Source: Pseudomonas ceruminis (GTDB lineage: Bacteria > Pseudomonadota > Gammaproteobacteria > Pseudomonadales > Pseudomonadaceae). Taken from it: a stretch of DNA of 64,000 bases. Numbering within the stretch: the stretch's first letter is position 1; each line of letters starts with the position of its first letter. The stretch is taken from assembly GCF_021602025.1 (NCBI RefSeq), contig NZ_BQHW01000005.1, forward strand, positions 62,001 to 126,000. Direction: 5' to 3'. Made by a program: the position numbers and the translations under genes. The notes below the pieces were generated by a model. The model saw only the letters and a program-made list of their open reading frames with translations. It searched no databases and had not been told where the DNA came from. Shown one piece after another: positions 1 through 9,259 of the stretch.

Positions 1-621
1 CGCTTCAGACTCGTCGAAGCGCTTCTTGGCGGCGCGGTAGAAGTTCTCCAGGTCCGACAGCTGGTCGCTGGTGATGGGATTCTCTTCCAGGTAGGCCAGC
101 AGCATGCCGAACTGGGTGCCCCAGTCGCCGACGTGGTTTTGACGGATGACCTGGTCGCCGAGGAACTCCAGCACGCGGGCCACGCTGTCACCGATGATGG
201 TCGAGCGCAGGTGGCCGACGTGCATCTCCTTGGCCAGGTTCGGTGCCGACATGTCGATCACCACCTTCTGGGCCGGGCCAGCCTTGCGCGCACCCAGGCG
301 GGCGTCGGCCAGGGCGGCGTCCAGGCGGTTGGCCAGGGCATCGGTGTTCTGGAAGAAGTTGAGGAAGCCAGGGCCGGCGATCTCGACCTTGCTGATGTCG
401 GCGCTGGCCGGCAGGGCGTCGATCAGTTTTTCGGCCAGCTCGCGCGGCTTCATGCCGGCCGGCTTGGCCAGCATCATGGCGATGTTGCTGGCGAAGTCGC
501 CATGGGTCTTGTCCCGGGCGTTTTCCACCTGAATCGCCGGCGACAGCCCTTCAGGCAGCACACCGTCGGTGACGAGTTGGGTGAGGGCTTGCTGGATCAG
601 CTGGCGAATGGTGTCTTTCAT
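1..621 (-). CDS. argS: Arginyl-tRNA synthetase, N-terminal part (gene runs off the window)
   Basis: Class I aminoacyl-tRNA synthetase that charges tRNA-Arg with arginine in the cytoplasm. The first 207 residues are visible. They contain the arginyl-specific N-terminal domain (about residues 1-115) and the start of the catalytic domain, with the HIGH-type ATP-binding motif HVGHLRST at about residue 134 preceded by the typical [10 protein letters not shown]. The start ATG (619-621) opens [13 protein letters not shown], the usual pseudomonad N-terminus. The C-terminal anticodon-binding part lies outside the window. A good promoter sits upstream at 685-713. priA lies upstream on the same strand. 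Confidence 0.97.
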   Translation of the reverse strand, partial: MKDTIRQLIQQALTQLVTDGVLPEGLSPAIQVENARDKTHGDFASNIAMMLAKPAGMKPRELAEKLIDALPASADISKVEIAGPGFLNFFQNTDALANRLDAALADARLGARKAGPAQKVVIDMSAPNLAKEMHVGHLRSTIIGDSVARVLEFLGDQVIRQNHVGDWGTQFGMLLAYLEENPITSDQLSDLENFYRAAKKRFDESEA

Positions 622-684
622 GGGGATCTCTTTTCGACCGCAAGCGCGGTGGAGCGCCTGGATGCGCAGGTGGAAAAACTGGGC

Positions 685-713
685 ATTATCCGTTGCCGGG
701 GCCGGGTTGCCAA
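685..713 (-). promoter_or_regulatory. Predicted sigma-70 promoter of argS
   Basis: Read on the minus strand, a TTGGCA -35 element (708-713) is followed after 17 bp by a GATAAT -10 element (685-690). This lies 64 bp upstream of the argS start. It suggests argS is transcribed independently of priA. Confidence 0.6.
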
Positions 714-738
714 CCTTTGAAGCGGTAAGCGTCAAGCG

Positions 739-762
739 GCAGGCTGGTGGCATGCAGCCTGC
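739..762 (-). terminator. Possible weak terminator hairpin after priA
   Basis: GCAGGCTG (739-746) can pair with CAGCCTGC (755-762) around an 8-nt loop, 20 bp beyond the priA stop on the minus strand. There is no real T-run, so termination would be weak or Rho-dependent. Confidence 0.3.
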
Positions 763-782
763 TATTGTCTGCAGCTTAAGGC

Positions 783-3002
783 TCAGTACAGGTCCACCGG
801 GTCCACATCCAGCGACCAGCGCACCTGGCGCCCACTCGGCATGTGCTCCAACACTAGCAACCAGGCACTGATCAGTCGATGCAGTGGCGCACGAGTGTTG
901 GCCTGGATCAACAACTGGGCACGGAAACGCCCGGCTTTGCGCTCCATGGGAGCGGGCACCGGGCCCAACAGTTCAATGCCAGGCAGGTGTTGTTCAGTCA
1001 CCAGGCGTTCTGCCGCGTTGCAAGCTTCGTCGAGGAAGCCTTCGGCTTGGCCCGGCTTGTGCGCTTCGGCGCGCAACAGTGCGAGGTGCGAGTACGGGGG
1101 CAGACCGGCAGCGTGACGCGCTTCCAGGGCCTGCTCGGCAAACGCGAAGTAGCCTTGTTCAGTCAACTGCACCAGCAGGGGGTGGTCAGCCAGATGGGTC
1201 TGGATGATTACCTTGCCGGGCTCTTCTGCGCGACCGGCACGCCCGGCCACCTGCACGATAAGCTGGGCCATGCGCTCGGTGGCACGGAAATCGCCGGAGA
1301 ACAGCCCGCCATCGGCATCAAGGATGGCAACCAGGGTAACCCGCGGGAAGTGGTGCCCCTTGGCCAGCATCTGGGTGCCGACCAGAATGCTCGGCTGGCC
1401 ACGCTGGATGGTGCTGAACAGGTTGTGCATGGCGTCCTTGCGCGCCGTGCTGTCGCGGTCCACCCGCAGGATCGGGTAGTCAGGGAACAGCACCTTGAGC
1501 CGCTCCTCGGCGCGCTCGGTACCTGCGCCCACCGGGCGAAGGTCGACGTGGCTGCACGTCGGGCACTGGTGCGGCAGGCGTTCGTCATAGCCGCAGTGGT
1601 GGCAGCGCAACACCCCAGAGCGCTGGTGCACGGTCATGCGCGCATCGCAGCGCGGGCATTCGCTGAGCCAGCCACAGTCATGGCACAACAGCGTCGGAGC
1701 GAAGCCGCGGCGGTTGAGGAACACCAACACTTGCTGGCCGGCTTCCAGGGTCTGACGAATGGCTTGCTGCAAGGGGCCGCTGATGCCGCTGTCCAGCGGC
1801 AGGCTTTTCACATCCAGGCGCAGCATGCGTGGCGGGCGCGCACCACCGGCGCGCTGGTCCATGCGCAGCAGGCGGTAGCGGCCGGTCAGTGCATTGTGCA
1901 GGGTTTCCAGCGATGGGGTGGCCGAGCCAAGCAGGATCGGAATGTTTTCCTGGTGGGCGCGCACCAGCGCCAGGTCGCGGGCGTGGTAGCGCAAGCCTTC
2001 CTGCTGTTTATAGGAGCCGTCATGCTCCTCGTCGATGATGATCAGGCCGGGGTTCTTCATCGGTGTGAACAGCGCCGAACGTGTGCCGATGATGATGTCG
2101 GCTTCGCCATCACGCGCCGCCAGCCAGGCATCGAGGCGCTCGCGATCATTTACCGCCGAATGCAGCAAGGCGATGCGGGCGTTGAAACGCTGCTCGAAGC
2201 GCGCCAGGGTCTGTGGGCCGAGGTTGATCTCCGGGATCAGGACCAGCGCCTGTTTGCCGGCTTCCAGGGTTTCGCGGATAAGTTGCAGGTAAACCTCGGT
2301 CTTACCGCTGCCGGTAACCCCTGCCAGGAGGAAAGCATTGAAGCCGTCAAAACCTTCGCGCACGGCGTCGAACGCTTCACGCTGTTCCTCGTTGAGCGGC
2401 AGCTCCGGTTGGGCCAGCCAGTGCTCATGACGTTGCGCTGGCAGATGGCGGCGGACCTCGAGCTGGACCAGTTCCTTGGCCAACAGCAGGTCCAGGCTGT
2501 CCTTGTTCAGGTTCAGCTTGCCCAGCAGGCTGTGCGCCACCCCGTGCGGGTGCTGGGCCAGGGTCTTCAGGGCATCGCGCTGGCGCGGGGCGCGGGCGAT
2601 CCGGGGGTCTTCGAGGCGCGCACCTGGGGCCACATGCCAGAAGCGCTCCTGGCGCATCTCGGCCGGTTCACCCTGGCGCAGCAGCGTCGGCAAGGCCCAG
2701 CTCAGGGTATCGCCCAGGCTGTGCTGGTAGTACTGGGCGGTCCACAGGCACAGCTTGAACAGCGACGCCGGCACCGGTGATACGGGGTCGAGCAGGGAAC
2801 TGGCAGGCTTGAGCTTGTCGGCGGGGACCTCGCTGTGGTCGCACACCTCGACCAGTACGCCGATCATCTCGCGACGGCCAAAGGGCACGCGAATCCGCAT
2901 GCCTGGGGTAAGCGCCTGGCGCGCCATGCTCGCCGGTGCCCGGTAGTCGAACAGGCGACGCAGGGGAGAGGGCAGGGCAAGGCGCAGGATGACGTCGGAC
3001 AC
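783..3002 (-). CDS. priA: Primosomal protein N', replication restart helicase PriA
   Basis: Superfamily 2 DNA helicase that recognises stalled or broken replication forks and reloads the replisome. The GTG start at 3002 ([16 protein letters not shown]) gives 739 aa, the usual pseudomonad length; an upstream in-frame ATG at 3062 would add a non-conserved 20-residue leader. Visible in order are the N-terminal 3'-DNA-binding domain, Walker A GVTGSGKT at about residue 228, the DEEH box, a zinc-binding block of paired cysteines (CHDCGW, CPRCDAR, CHHCGY, CPTC), and the late helicase motifs ending in QVAGRAGR. It is divergent from rpmE, as in many pseudomonads. Confidence 0.97.
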   Translation of the reverse strand: MSDVILRLALPSPLRRLFDYRAPASMARQALTPGMRIRVPFGRREMIGVLVEVCDHSEVPADKLKPASSLLDPVSPVPASLFKLCLWTAQYYQHSLGDTLSWALPTLLRQGEPAEMRQERFWHVAPGARLEDPRIARAPRQRDALKTLAQHPHGVAHSLLGKLNLNKDSLDLLLAKELVQLEVRRHLPAQRHEHWLAQPELPLNEEQREAFDAVREGFDGFNAFLLAGVTGSGKTEVYLQLIRETLEAGKQALVLIPEINLGPQTLARFEQRFNARIALLHSAVNDRERLDAWLAARDGEADIIIGTRSALFTPMKNPGLIIIDEEHDGSYKQQEGLRYHARDLALVRAHQENIPILLGSATPSLETLHNALTGRYRLLRMDQRAGGARPPRMLRLDVKSLPLDSGISGPLQQAIRQTLEAGQQVLVFLNRRGFAPTLLCHDCGWLSECPRCDARMTVHQRSGVLRCHHCGYDERLPHQCPTCSHVDLRPVGAGTERAEERLKVLFPDYPILRVDRDSTARKDAMHNLFSTIQRGQPSILVGTQMLAKGHHFPRVTLVAILDADGGLFSGDFRATERMAQLIVQVAGRAGRAEEPGKVIIQTHLADHPLLVQLTEQGYFAFAEQALEARHAAGLPPYSHLALLRAEAHKPGQAEGFLDEACNAAERLVTEQHLPGIELLGPVPAPMERKAGRFRAQLLIQANTRAPLHRLISAWLLVLEHMPSGRQVRWSLDVDPVDLY

Positions 3003-3070
3003 GCGGAAGGTCTCGCAGGGCGTTTCAAGACTGGCGAGCCTAGCAGACGACGGTCGGTACAAGCGACAAC

Positions 3071-3098
3071 TTGCGTCGACGCGGCGCTCTGGTATTAT
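3071..3098 (+). promoter_or_regulatory. Predicted sigma-70 promoter of rpmE
   Basis: TTGCGT (3071-3076), a 16-bp spacer, then TATTAT (3093-3098). It lies 71 bp before the rpmE ATG in the priA-rpmE divergent region. Confidence 0.45.
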
Positions 3099-3168
3099 TC
3101 CCCGCCTAATTACGTGCGGTATTCAACAATTGGTGTTGGGTGGCGGCACGCAGCTCGAGGAAGTGACC

Positions 3169-3384
3169 ATGAAAGCAGATATTCATCCGAACTACGAAGT
3201 AGTTGCAGTCACCTGCAGCTGCGGCAACAAATTCGAAACCCGTTCGACTCTGGGCAGCACCCTGGCGATCGACGTTTGCAACCTGTGCCACCCGTTCTAC
3301 ACCGGTAAGCAGAAAGTTCTGGACACCGGTGGTCGCGTACAGAAGTTCGCCGATCGCTTCGGTATGTTCGGTACCAAGAAGTAA
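3169..3384 (+). CDS. rpmE: Large ribosomal subunit protein bL31
   Basis: 71-aa ribosomal protein bL31, which binds at the subunit interface near the central protuberance. It is the zinc-containing (C+) form: Cys16, Cys18, Cys37 and Cys40 are all present (TCSCG and [10 protein letters not shown]). The length and the C-terminal [12 protein letters not shown] are typical. A Shine-Dalgarno-like GAGGAAG lies just before the ATG. It is followed by a strong terminator at 3426-3455 that falls inside the next gene. Confidence 0.98.
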   Translation: MKADIHPNYEVVAVTCSCGNKFETRSTLGSTLAIDVCNLCHPFYTGKQKVLDTGGRVQKFADRFGMFGTKK

Positions 3385-3386
3385 TC

Positions 3387-4208
3387 ATGCGCATGGCGAA
3401 TCCTTCGGGCTTCGCGTTGTTGCTGAAAAAGGCGCCCCTTGTGGGCGCCTTTTTTGTGGCTGCGATCTGGCACTTCCCGGCCCAGGCGTTCTGCCCGTTG
3501 CCGGGCAACCCACAAGCGGTGGCGGTGCGCCAGGTGGTCGATGGCGATACGTTGCGTCTCACCGATGGCCGTAGCGTGCGCATGATCGGCATCAATGCTC
3601 CGGAAATGGGGCGCAAGGGGCGCGCCAGCGAGCCTTACGCCGAGGCTGCCAAGCGGCGCCTGCAAGCGCTGGTCAAGGCCAGTGATGGGCGCGTGGGGCT
3701 GGTGCCGGGCGTCGAGTCCAAGGACAAGTACGGCCGCACCCTGGCGCACGTTTACGACCGTAGTGGTAACAATCTTGAAGCGCAATTGCTCAGTGAAGGG
3801 CTGGGTTACCGCGTGGCGATTGCACCCAATGTGCGCCTGGCTACCTGCCAGCAGATTGCCGAACAAGCGGCGCGCAAGGTGGGGGCAGGCTTGTGGCGCA
3901 CGCCTGCGGTACGCCGTGCAAGCGACATCAGGCAATCGGGTTTTGCCCTCATCACGGGCCATATCCGCTCTATCGAGCGCAATCGCGGCGGCGTCTGGCT
4001 GGAACTGGACGGCAACGTGGTGCTGCAGATTCCCGCTCGTCTGCAACGCAACTTCCCATCCAGCTTCTTCGATAACCTCAAGGGGCGCCATGTCGAGGCG
4101 CGCGGCTGGGTGCTGGATCGTTCCCGCAAGGGTGGGCTGAAGCCGGGTCAGCAACGCTGGCTGTTGCCAATCACCGATCCGAGCATGCTTGAGCGTGTTT
4201 CGAGCTGA
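3387..4208 (+). CDS. Exported thermonuclease (staphylococcal nuclease-like) family protein
   Basis: 273-aa protein with a predicted signal peptide (hydrophobic core about residues 16-32, likely cleavage after AQA) followed by an SNase-fold domain at about residues 42-170. Family motifs include VVDGDTLRL, RMIGINAPEMG and DKYGRTLAHVY, which carry the acidic metal ligands and the basic catalytic residues of this fold. Residues 185-273 look like an extra OB-type domain (HIRSIER...GVWLELDG). It would act on nucleic acid outside the cytoplasm, though its substrate is unknown. It starts 2 bp after the rpmE stop, so translation may be coupled. Its first codons also form the rpmE terminator (3426-3455), so full-length mRNA needs read-through. 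An AAGAAG element at 3378-3383 could serve as ribosome-binding site. Confidence 0.85.
   Translation: MRMANPSGFALLLKKAPLVGAFFVAAIWHFPAQAFCPLPGNPQAVAVRQVVDGDTLRLTDGRSVRMIGINAPEMGRKGRASEPYAEAAKRRLQALVKASDGRVGLVPGVESKDKYGRTLAHVYDRSGNNLEAQLLSEGLGYRVAIAPNVRLATCQQIAEQAARKVGAGLWRTPAVRRASDIRQSGFALITGHIRSIERNRGGVWLELDGNVVLQIPARLQRNFPSSFFDNLKGRHVEARGWVLDRSRKGGLKPGQQRWLLPITDPSMLERVSS
3426..3455 (+). terminator. Rho-independent terminator of rpmE, inside the nuclease gene
   Basis: A 12-bp perfect stem AAAAAGGCGCCC (3426-3437) / GGGCGCCTTTTT (3443-3454) with a CTTGT loop and a run of six T. This is a textbook intrinsic terminator placed 42 bp after the rpmE stop. It encodes residues KKAPLVGAFF of the nuclease signal peptide. 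Confidence 0.85.
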
Positions 4209-4228
4209 AAGATGTAGACATTTCGCTA

Positions 4229-4254
4229 TTGGATTGTACACACTGCTAATCCAA
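4229..4254. repeat. Inverted repeat upstream of the malic enzyme gene
   Basis: TTGGATT (4229-4235) and AATCCAA (4248-4254) are perfect 7-bp arms around 12 bp containing TGTACACA. It lies 65 bp before the predicted maeB -35 element. It could be an operator for a dimeric regulator or a weak hairpin ending the nuclease transcript. Confidence 0.4.
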
Positions 4255-4318
4255 CGCCCCCGCGGGTTATAGCGTAAAGTCGTAGGCTAAAGGCCTTGAC
4301 ACAAGTGACCGACCAGTC

Positions 4319-4347
4319 TTGTGGCTCCCCGGCTCTTTGCGTATCCT
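4319..4347 (+). promoter_or_regulatory. Predicted sigma-70 promoter of malic enzyme gene
   Basis: TTGTGG (4319-4324), a 17-bp spacer and TATCCT (4342-4347), about 40 bp before the ATG. A better -35 hexamer, TTGACA at 4295-4300, has no matching -10 at proper spacing. Confidence 0.4.
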
Positions 4348-4386
4348 CGGCGGTCCGTCAGAACAGTAAATAGCGGAATGCCCACC

Positions 4387-5655
4387 ATGTCAGACCTGAA
4401 AACCGCCGCTCTCGAATACCACGCTCACCCTCGTCCGGGGAAACTGAGCGTCGAGCTTTCCAAGCCCACTGCCACCGCCCGTGACCTCGCCCTGGCCTAC
4501 AGCCCAGGCGTAGCAGAACCAGTGCGTGAAATTGGCCGTGATCCTGAGCTGGCTTACAAATACACCGGCAAGGGCAACCTGGTCGCGGTAATTTCCGATG
4601 GCACCGCCATCCTCGGTCTGGGTGACCTCGGCCCACTGGCCTCCAAGCCGGTTATGGAAGGCAAGGGTGTTCTGTTCAAGCGTTTCGCCGGCATCGATGT
4701 ATTCGACATCGAAGTCGAGTCGGAAAGCCCACAAGCGTTCATCGATACCGTTCGCCGCATCTCGATTACCTTCGGTGGCATCAACCTCGAAGACATCAAG
4801 GCACCTGAGTGCTTTGAAATCGAGCGCACCCTGATCGAACAGTGCGACATTCCGGTTTTCCACGATGACCAGCACGGCACCGCGATCGTTACCGCGGCCG
4901 GCATGATCAACGCCCTGGAAATCGCCGGCAAGACACTCGAAGACGCCAAGATCGTCTGCCTGGGTGCCGGTGCTGCCGCGATCTCCTGCATGAAGCTGCT
5001 GGTCAGCATGGGTGCCAAGGTCGAAAACATCTTCATGATCGACCGCAGCGGCGTGATTCACGCTGGCCGTGACGATCTGAACCAGTACAAGGCGCAGTTC
5101 GCCCACGCTACCGACAAGCGCACCCTGGCCGATGCCCTGAACGGTGCCGATGTGTTCGTTGGCCTGTCCGGCCCGAACCTGCTGAGCCCGGAAGGCCTGA
5201 AGTCGATGGCGGCCAACCCGATCGTGTTCGCCTGCTCGAACCCAGACCCGGAAATCTCGCCAGAGCTGGCCCACGCTACCCGCAACGACGTGATCATGGC
5301 TACCGGTCGTTCCGACTACCCGAACCAGGTCAACAACGTACTGGGCTTCCCGTTCATCTTCCGTGGTGCCCTGGACGTTCGCGCCAAGCGCATCAACGAA
5401 GAAATGAAGATTGCCGCCGCCATCGCCCTGAAAGACCTGGCCAAGCTGCCGGTGCCTAAGGAAGTGTGCGAAGCCTACGGCGTCGAGGGGTTGGAATTCG
5501 GCCGTGAGTACATCATTCCGAAGCCGCTGGACGCGCGCCTGATCACCGTCGTTTCCGACGCAGTGGCCAAGGCAGCCATCGAGTCCGGCGTTGCCACCCT
5601 GCCGTATCCGACGCACTACCCGCTGAACAGCGTGGACGAAGTGTTCAACGGCTAA
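4387..5655 (+). CDS. maeB: NADP-type malic enzyme, short form without phosphotransacetylase domain
   Basis: Catalyses oxidative decarboxylation of malate to pyruvate, yielding NADPH and feeding pyruvate from the TCA cycle. At 422 aa it has the N-terminal malic domain (LAYSPGVAEP, the VFHDDQHGTAIV metal site) and the NAD(P)-binding domain (CLGAGAAAISCMKLL, CSNPDPEISPE). It stops after these, lacking the C-terminal PTA-like domain of the roughly 760-aa E. coli MaeB. The start is taken at 4387 (MSDLKTAALEYHAHP); an ATG three codons upstream (4378) is possible. It is a single gene with its own promoter and a strong terminator. Confidence 0.93.
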   Translation: MSDLKTAALEYHAHPRPGKLSVELSKPTATARDLALAYSPGVAEPVREIGRDPELAYKYTGKGNLVAVISDGTAILGLGDLGPLASKPVMEGKGVLFKRFAGIDVFDIEVESESPQAFIDTVRRISITFGGINLEDIKAPECFEIERTLIEQCDIPVFHDDQHGTAIVTAAGMINALEIAGKTLEDAKIVCLGAGAAAISCMKLLVSMGAKVENIFMIDRSGVIHAGRDDLNQYKAQFAHATDKRTLADALNGADVFVGLSGPNLLSPEGLKSMAANPIVFACSNPDPEISPELAHATRNDVIMATGRSDYPNQVNNVLGFPFIFRGALDVRAKRINEEMKIAAAIALKDLAKLPVPKEVCEAYGVEGLEFGREYIIPKPLDARLITVVSDAVAKAAIESGVATLPYPTHYPLNSVDEVFNG

Positions 5656-5665
5656 AGCAGGACGC

Positions 5666-5701
5666 AAAAAAAGAACCGGCTCTTATGAGCCGGTTTTTTT
5701 T
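5666..5701 (+). terminator. Rho-independent terminator of maeB (possibly bidirectional)
   Basis: AACCGGCTC (5674-5682), TTAT loop, GAGCCGGTT (5687-5695), followed by T residues and preceded by seven A. The A-run means the same hairpin could also end the mrcA transcript arriving from the other strand. Confidence 0.9.
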
Positions 5702-5771
5702 GCGTCAGCTTTCTGCGTCGTTCGCCAGGCCACGCCAGTCAGCACGGGCGCGGCCGACTTGGAGTGGCGGC

Positions 5772-8225
5772 TTAGAACAGATCCATCGGCGCGGCTTCGT
5801 CTGCCGGCAGCGGGCTGCCTGGCGCTGAACCGTTGCCCAGCTCATCCACCGACGGCGGCGAATCTTCAGCCTTGAATAGCTCGAAGTACGCATTCGGCGT
5901 GCTCGGTGAGGCCGCACGGCCGCTGACCGGATCAACGCGCAGGCTGAGGATGCCTTCCGGTTCCGCGGGCGGATGGTTCGGTTTGTCCTTCAGCGCCGCA
6001 CCCATGAAGCTCATCCAGATCGGCAATGCCGCAGTACCGCCGTATTCGCGACGACCCAGGGTTTCTGGTTGGTCGAAACCGACCCACACGGTGGTGACGT
6101 AGTCGGCGTTGTAACCGGAGAACCACGCGTCCTTGGACTCGTTCGTGGTGCCGGTCTTGCCCGCCAGGTCGGTACGGCCCAGCGCCAGCGCACGGCGGCC
6201 TGTACCGCGCTTGATCACATCCTGCAGCATGCTGGTGAGGATGTAAGTGGTGCGGCCATCGATGATCTGCTCGGCGGCCACCGGCGCTTGTGGGGTTGGC
6301 GCCAGCTGCCCAGAGGCTGAAGGTGCCTCACCTGGCATGGCTGCAGTGCTGATCGGCTGTTCGGGTGCTGCCAGGCCCGCGTGGTCTTCGGCGCCTTGAG
6401 GCACCCGCGGCGGGTTGGCGATGAACAGCGTTTCACCGTTACGGCTTTCGATGCGATCGATCAGGTAAGGGGTGACCTTGTAGCCGCCGTTGGCGAAGGT
6501 GCTCCAGCCGGTGGCAATCTCCATCGGCGTCAGGGTCGCTGTGCCCAGCGCCAAGGACAGGTTGCGCGGCAGGTCCTGTTTGTTGAAGCCGAACTTGGTG
6601 ATGTAGTCGATGGTGCGGTCAATGCCCATGGCCTGCAGCAGGCGGATCGACACCAGGTTACGCGACTTGTACAACGCTTCGCGCATCCGGATCGGCCCCA
6701 GGAAGGTGTTGGTGTCGTTCTTCGGGCGCCAGACCTTGTCCAGGTATTCGTCGACGAACACGATGGGCGCGTCGTTGACCAGGCTGGAGGCGGTGTAGCC
6801 GCTGTCCAGTGCAGCGCTATAGATGAACGGCTTGAAGCTCGAACCGGGCTGGCGCTTGGCCTGCATGGCGCGGTTGTAGTTGCTCTGCTCGAACGAGAAG
6901 CCGCCGACCAGCGCTCTAATGGCGCCATTGGCAGGGTCCAGGGTCACCAGTGCGCTTTGCGCGCCAGGTACCTGGCTGAACTTGAGCTTGCCGTTGTCCA
7001 GGCGCTGCAGGCGCACCAGGTCGCCAATTTGGGCCACGTCGGCCGGTGATTGCGGCGCGCGGCCCTGTGAGTTGCTGTTGATGAACGGGCGCGCCCACTT
7101 CATGGTGTCCCAGGCGACGGTTTCTTCCTCGCCGCTGCGGGTCAGTACCGTAAGGCCACTTTTGGCGACCTGGGTGACGATGGCCGGCTCCAGGCCGCCC
7201 AAGGTGCGCTGCTTGTTCAGTTCCTGCAGCCAGGCGGTGTGTGTCCTGCCTGGGAAGCGCGCCTCAGGGCCGCGGTAGCCGTGGCGCTCGTCATAGTCGC
7301 TGAGGCCGTTGAGGACAGCCTTGTTGGCCATTTCCTGCATGTCGCTAGGCACCGTGGTGGTGACACGGAAGCCTTCGGTGTAGGCATCGCTACCGTAGCG
7401 GCCAACCATTTCGGCCCGGGCCATCTCAGCCACGTAGGGCGCATTCACTTCAGGTGTCGGCACGTGGTAGCTGGCGTTGAGCGGCTCGGCCAGGGCGGCC
7501 TGGTAGCTGGCCTGGTCAATCTTGCCAAGCTTGTACATGCGCCCCAGGATCCAGTCGCGGCGTTCCTTGGCGCGCGTTGGGTTGGCCAGCGGGTTGAAGC
7601 GTGACGGCGCCTTGGGCAGGCCGGCGATCATGGCCATCTGCGCCAGGCTCACATCGCGGATCGACTTGCCGTAATACACCTGCGCGGCGGCATCGATGCC
7701 GTAGGCACGGTTACCCAGGTAAATCTTGTTGACGTACAGCTCGAGGATCTCGTCCTTGGTCAGCTCGCGCTCGATCTGCAATGCCAGCAGGATTTCGTTG
7801 GTCTTGCGCGAGAAGCTGCGCTCACTGGTCAGGAAGAAGTTCTTCGCCACCTGCATGGTGATCGTGCTGCCGCCGGTCTGGATGTGGCCGGTTTTCACCA
7901 ACTGGGTGGCAGCGCGCATCAGGCTGCTTGGGTCGACCCCGTAGTGATTGAGGAAATTGTCGTCCTCGGCTGACAGCAGTGCCTGAATGAACTGTGGGGG
8001 AATTTCCGCAAAACGGATCGGCGAGCGCCGCATTTCGCCGAACTCGGCAATGAGTTTGCCGTCGCTGCTGTACACCCTCAGGGGGATCTGCAACTGGATG
8101 CTTCTGAGCGAGTCGACCGACGGCAGGCTGGGGCTAAGATACAGAAACGCACCGCTCACACCGAGTACGAGCGCGCAGATGACTGCGACAAAAGACCACC
8201 AGAAGAACTTCAGCAGGCGTATCAA
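5772..8225 (-). CDS. mrcA: Penicillin-binding protein 1A, bifunctional peptidoglycan synthase
   Basis: Class A PBP that polymerises glycan strands and cross-links peptides in the periplasm, anchored by one N-terminal membrane segment (about residues 7-30). The 817 aa comprise a GT51 transglycosylase domain (SAEDDNFLNHYGVDPSSLMRA; KILLAL-type region EILLALQIERELTKDEILELY), an OB-like inserted domain, and a transpeptidase domain with SxxK at about residue 463 (PGSSFKPF), SRN, and KTGT (AGKTGTTNE). The C-terminal tail is Pro/Ala rich. It is divergent from pilM, the conserved pseudomonad arrangement ponA/pilMNOPQ. The promoter is predicted at 8291-8296. Confidence 0.96.
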   Translation of the reverse strand: MIRLLKFFWWSFVAVICALVLGVSGAFLYLSPSLPSVDSLRSIQLQIPLRVYSSDGKLIAEFGEMRRSPIRFAEIPPQFIQALLSAEDDNFLNHYGVDPSSLMRAATQLVKTGHIQTGGSTITMQVAKNFFLTSERSFSRKTNEILLALQIERELTKDEILELYVNKIYLGNRAYGIDAAAQVYYGKSIRDVSLAQMAMIAGLPKAPSRFNPLANPTRAKERRDWILGRMYKLGKIDQASYQAALAEPLNASYHVPTPEVNAPYVAEMARAEMVGRYGSDAYTEGFRVTTTVPSDMQEMANKAVLNGLSDYDERHGYRGPEARFPGRTHTAWLQELNKQRTLGGLEPAIVTQVAKSGLTVLTRSGEEETVAWDTMKWARPFINSNSQGRAPQSPADVAQIGDLVRLQRLDNGKLKFSQVPGAQSALVTLDPANGAIRALVGGFSFEQSNYNRAMQAKRQPGSSFKPFIYSAALDSGYTASSLVNDAPIVFVDEYLDKVWRPKNDTNTFLGPIRMREALYKSRNLVSIRLLQAMGIDRTIDYITKFGFNKQDLPRNLSLALGTATLTPMEIATGWSTFANGGYKVTPYLIDRIESRNGETLFIANPPRVPQGAEDHAGLAAPEQPISTAAMPGEAPSASGQLAPTPQAPVAAEQIIDGRTTYILTSMLQDVIKRGTGRRALALGRTDLAGKTGTTNESKDAWFSGYNADYVTTVWVGFDQPETLGRREYGGTAALPIWMSFMGAALKDKPNHPPAEPEGILSLRVDPVSGRAASPSTPNAYFELFKAEDSPPSVDELGNGSAPGSPLPADEAAPMDLF

Positions 8226-8290
8226 GGCTTTTGGGTGTCCAGGTTGAGGGTGAATTGCGCACGGGGCCGGCGGACGAAAAAACGCTGGGC

Positions 8291-8296
8291 ATTATA
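8291..8296 (-). promoter_or_regulatory. Predicted -10 element of the mrcA promoter
   Basis: On the minus strand TGCTTATAATG contains a perfect TATAAT (8291-8296), 65 bp upstream of mrcA, with TG just upstream. No good -35 is visible at 17 bp, so it may rely on the upstream TG or an activator. Confidence 0.5.
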
Positions 8297-8401
8297 AGCA
8301 TTTTTCGCCTCGCCGGGTGACCGGCCAGGCGGTCCGCTGCACCGTCTGGCCATGAAGGCCTGGCGCTGATGCGGGTTGATGAGTGTAACAAGGGAGCAGC
8401 G

Positions 8402-9259
8402 ATGCTTGGACGCTTTGGCAGGGATGCCGGTTCACTGATGGGGGTGGAAATTGTCCCCGGTTCTGTACGTGTTTTACAGCTCAAACGCCGCAAGCGGCGC
8501 TGTGAGGTGGCTGCCTGGGCAACTGAAGCTTTCGAGCCGTGGGGCGGTGGTGACGGCTGGCACGACCCGGTCCGCATCGCGGCCGCGTTGCGCAATGCCC
8601 ACAGGCGCAGTGGCAGCCGCCAGCGCCGGGTTGCGCTTGCGTTGCCAGCCTCGCAGGTCATCTGCAAGTTATGCCAGTTGCCGGCCGATCTGCCTGAAAC
8701 CCAGATGGAGGCGCAACTGCTGGCGGACGCGGACAGGCTGTTCCCGTTCCCCTTGGACGATCTGGTAATCGATTTCCAGGTGCTCGCGCCTTGCCGAACG
8801 CAGGCGGGAATGCTGGATGTCATGGTGGCTGCCTGCAGGCAGAGCGCGCTGCAACCCCTTGAGCAGGTAGTCGATGAAGCCGGATTGCAACTGGGCGCGG
8901 TGGAGGTCGACAGCCTCGCCTTGCTACGGCTGTTGTCGCAACCGAGCGCTGGCGGCTCAGCAGTGCTGCGCATCGAACCCGACACGGTGACACTGCATTG
9001 CTGGTCGCCGGAAATGTTGCCGCTGAGGCGAGAATTGCCTTTGGAAGGGGCGGTGGGCCGGCTTCATGAGCTGTTTGACCAATGCCTGCAGTTGGAGGAA
9101 TTGCTTGTTGCCGGTGCTTCATTGATCGAGCAGAACCGGCTTCGTGAGCTGGGCGAGTACCTGCAGGTGCAATGCCGGCCTCTGCCGCCGTTGGCTGGCC
9201 TTGAAGGTAGCGAAAACATGGCCCTTGCCTGGGCCTTGGCGCTGGGAGGTGTGCAGTGA
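8402..9259 (+). CDS. pilM: PilM-like type IV pilus inner-membrane platform protein, short and probably non-ATPase
   Basis: PilM is an actin-like cytoplasmic protein that binds the PilN N-terminus on the pilus inner-membrane complex. The start ATG 8402 follows AAGGGAG and gives 285 aa, against about 350 in well-studied PilM. Family resemblance is seen in the two halves (DADRLFPFPLDDLVIDFQV; DEAGLQLGAVEVDSLALLRL). However, the first nucleotide-binding loop is GVEIVPGS instead of GIDIGS, and the second is RIEPDT instead of DIGA-type. The residues that normally hold ATP therefore seem to be lost. Its stop overlaps the pilN ATG (TGATG). It is first gene of pilM-pilN-pilOP-pilQ. Confidence 0.85.
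   Translation: MLGRFGRDAGSLMGVEIVPGSVRVLQLKRRKRRCEVAAWATEAFEPWGGGDGWHDPVRIAAALRNAHRRSGSRQRRVALALPASQVICKLCQLPADLPETQMEAQLLADADRLFPFPLDDLVIDFQVLAPCRTQAGMLDVMVAACRQSALQPLEQVVDEAGLQLGAVEVDSLALLRLLSQPSAGGSAVLRIEPDTVTLHCWSPEMLPLRRELPLEGAVGRLHELFDQCLQLEELLVAGASLIEQNRLRELGEYLQVQCRPLPPLAGLEGSENMALAWALALGGVQ

Noticed and set aside
879-2780. A 633-codon plus-strand frame opposite priA
   Set aside because: It is a mirror of a confident gene; no ribosome-binding site, domain or signal was seen.
4295-4300. Consensus -35 TTGACA before maeB
   Set aside because: No acceptable -10 occurs 15-19 bp downstream; the weaker pair at 4319-4347 fits better.
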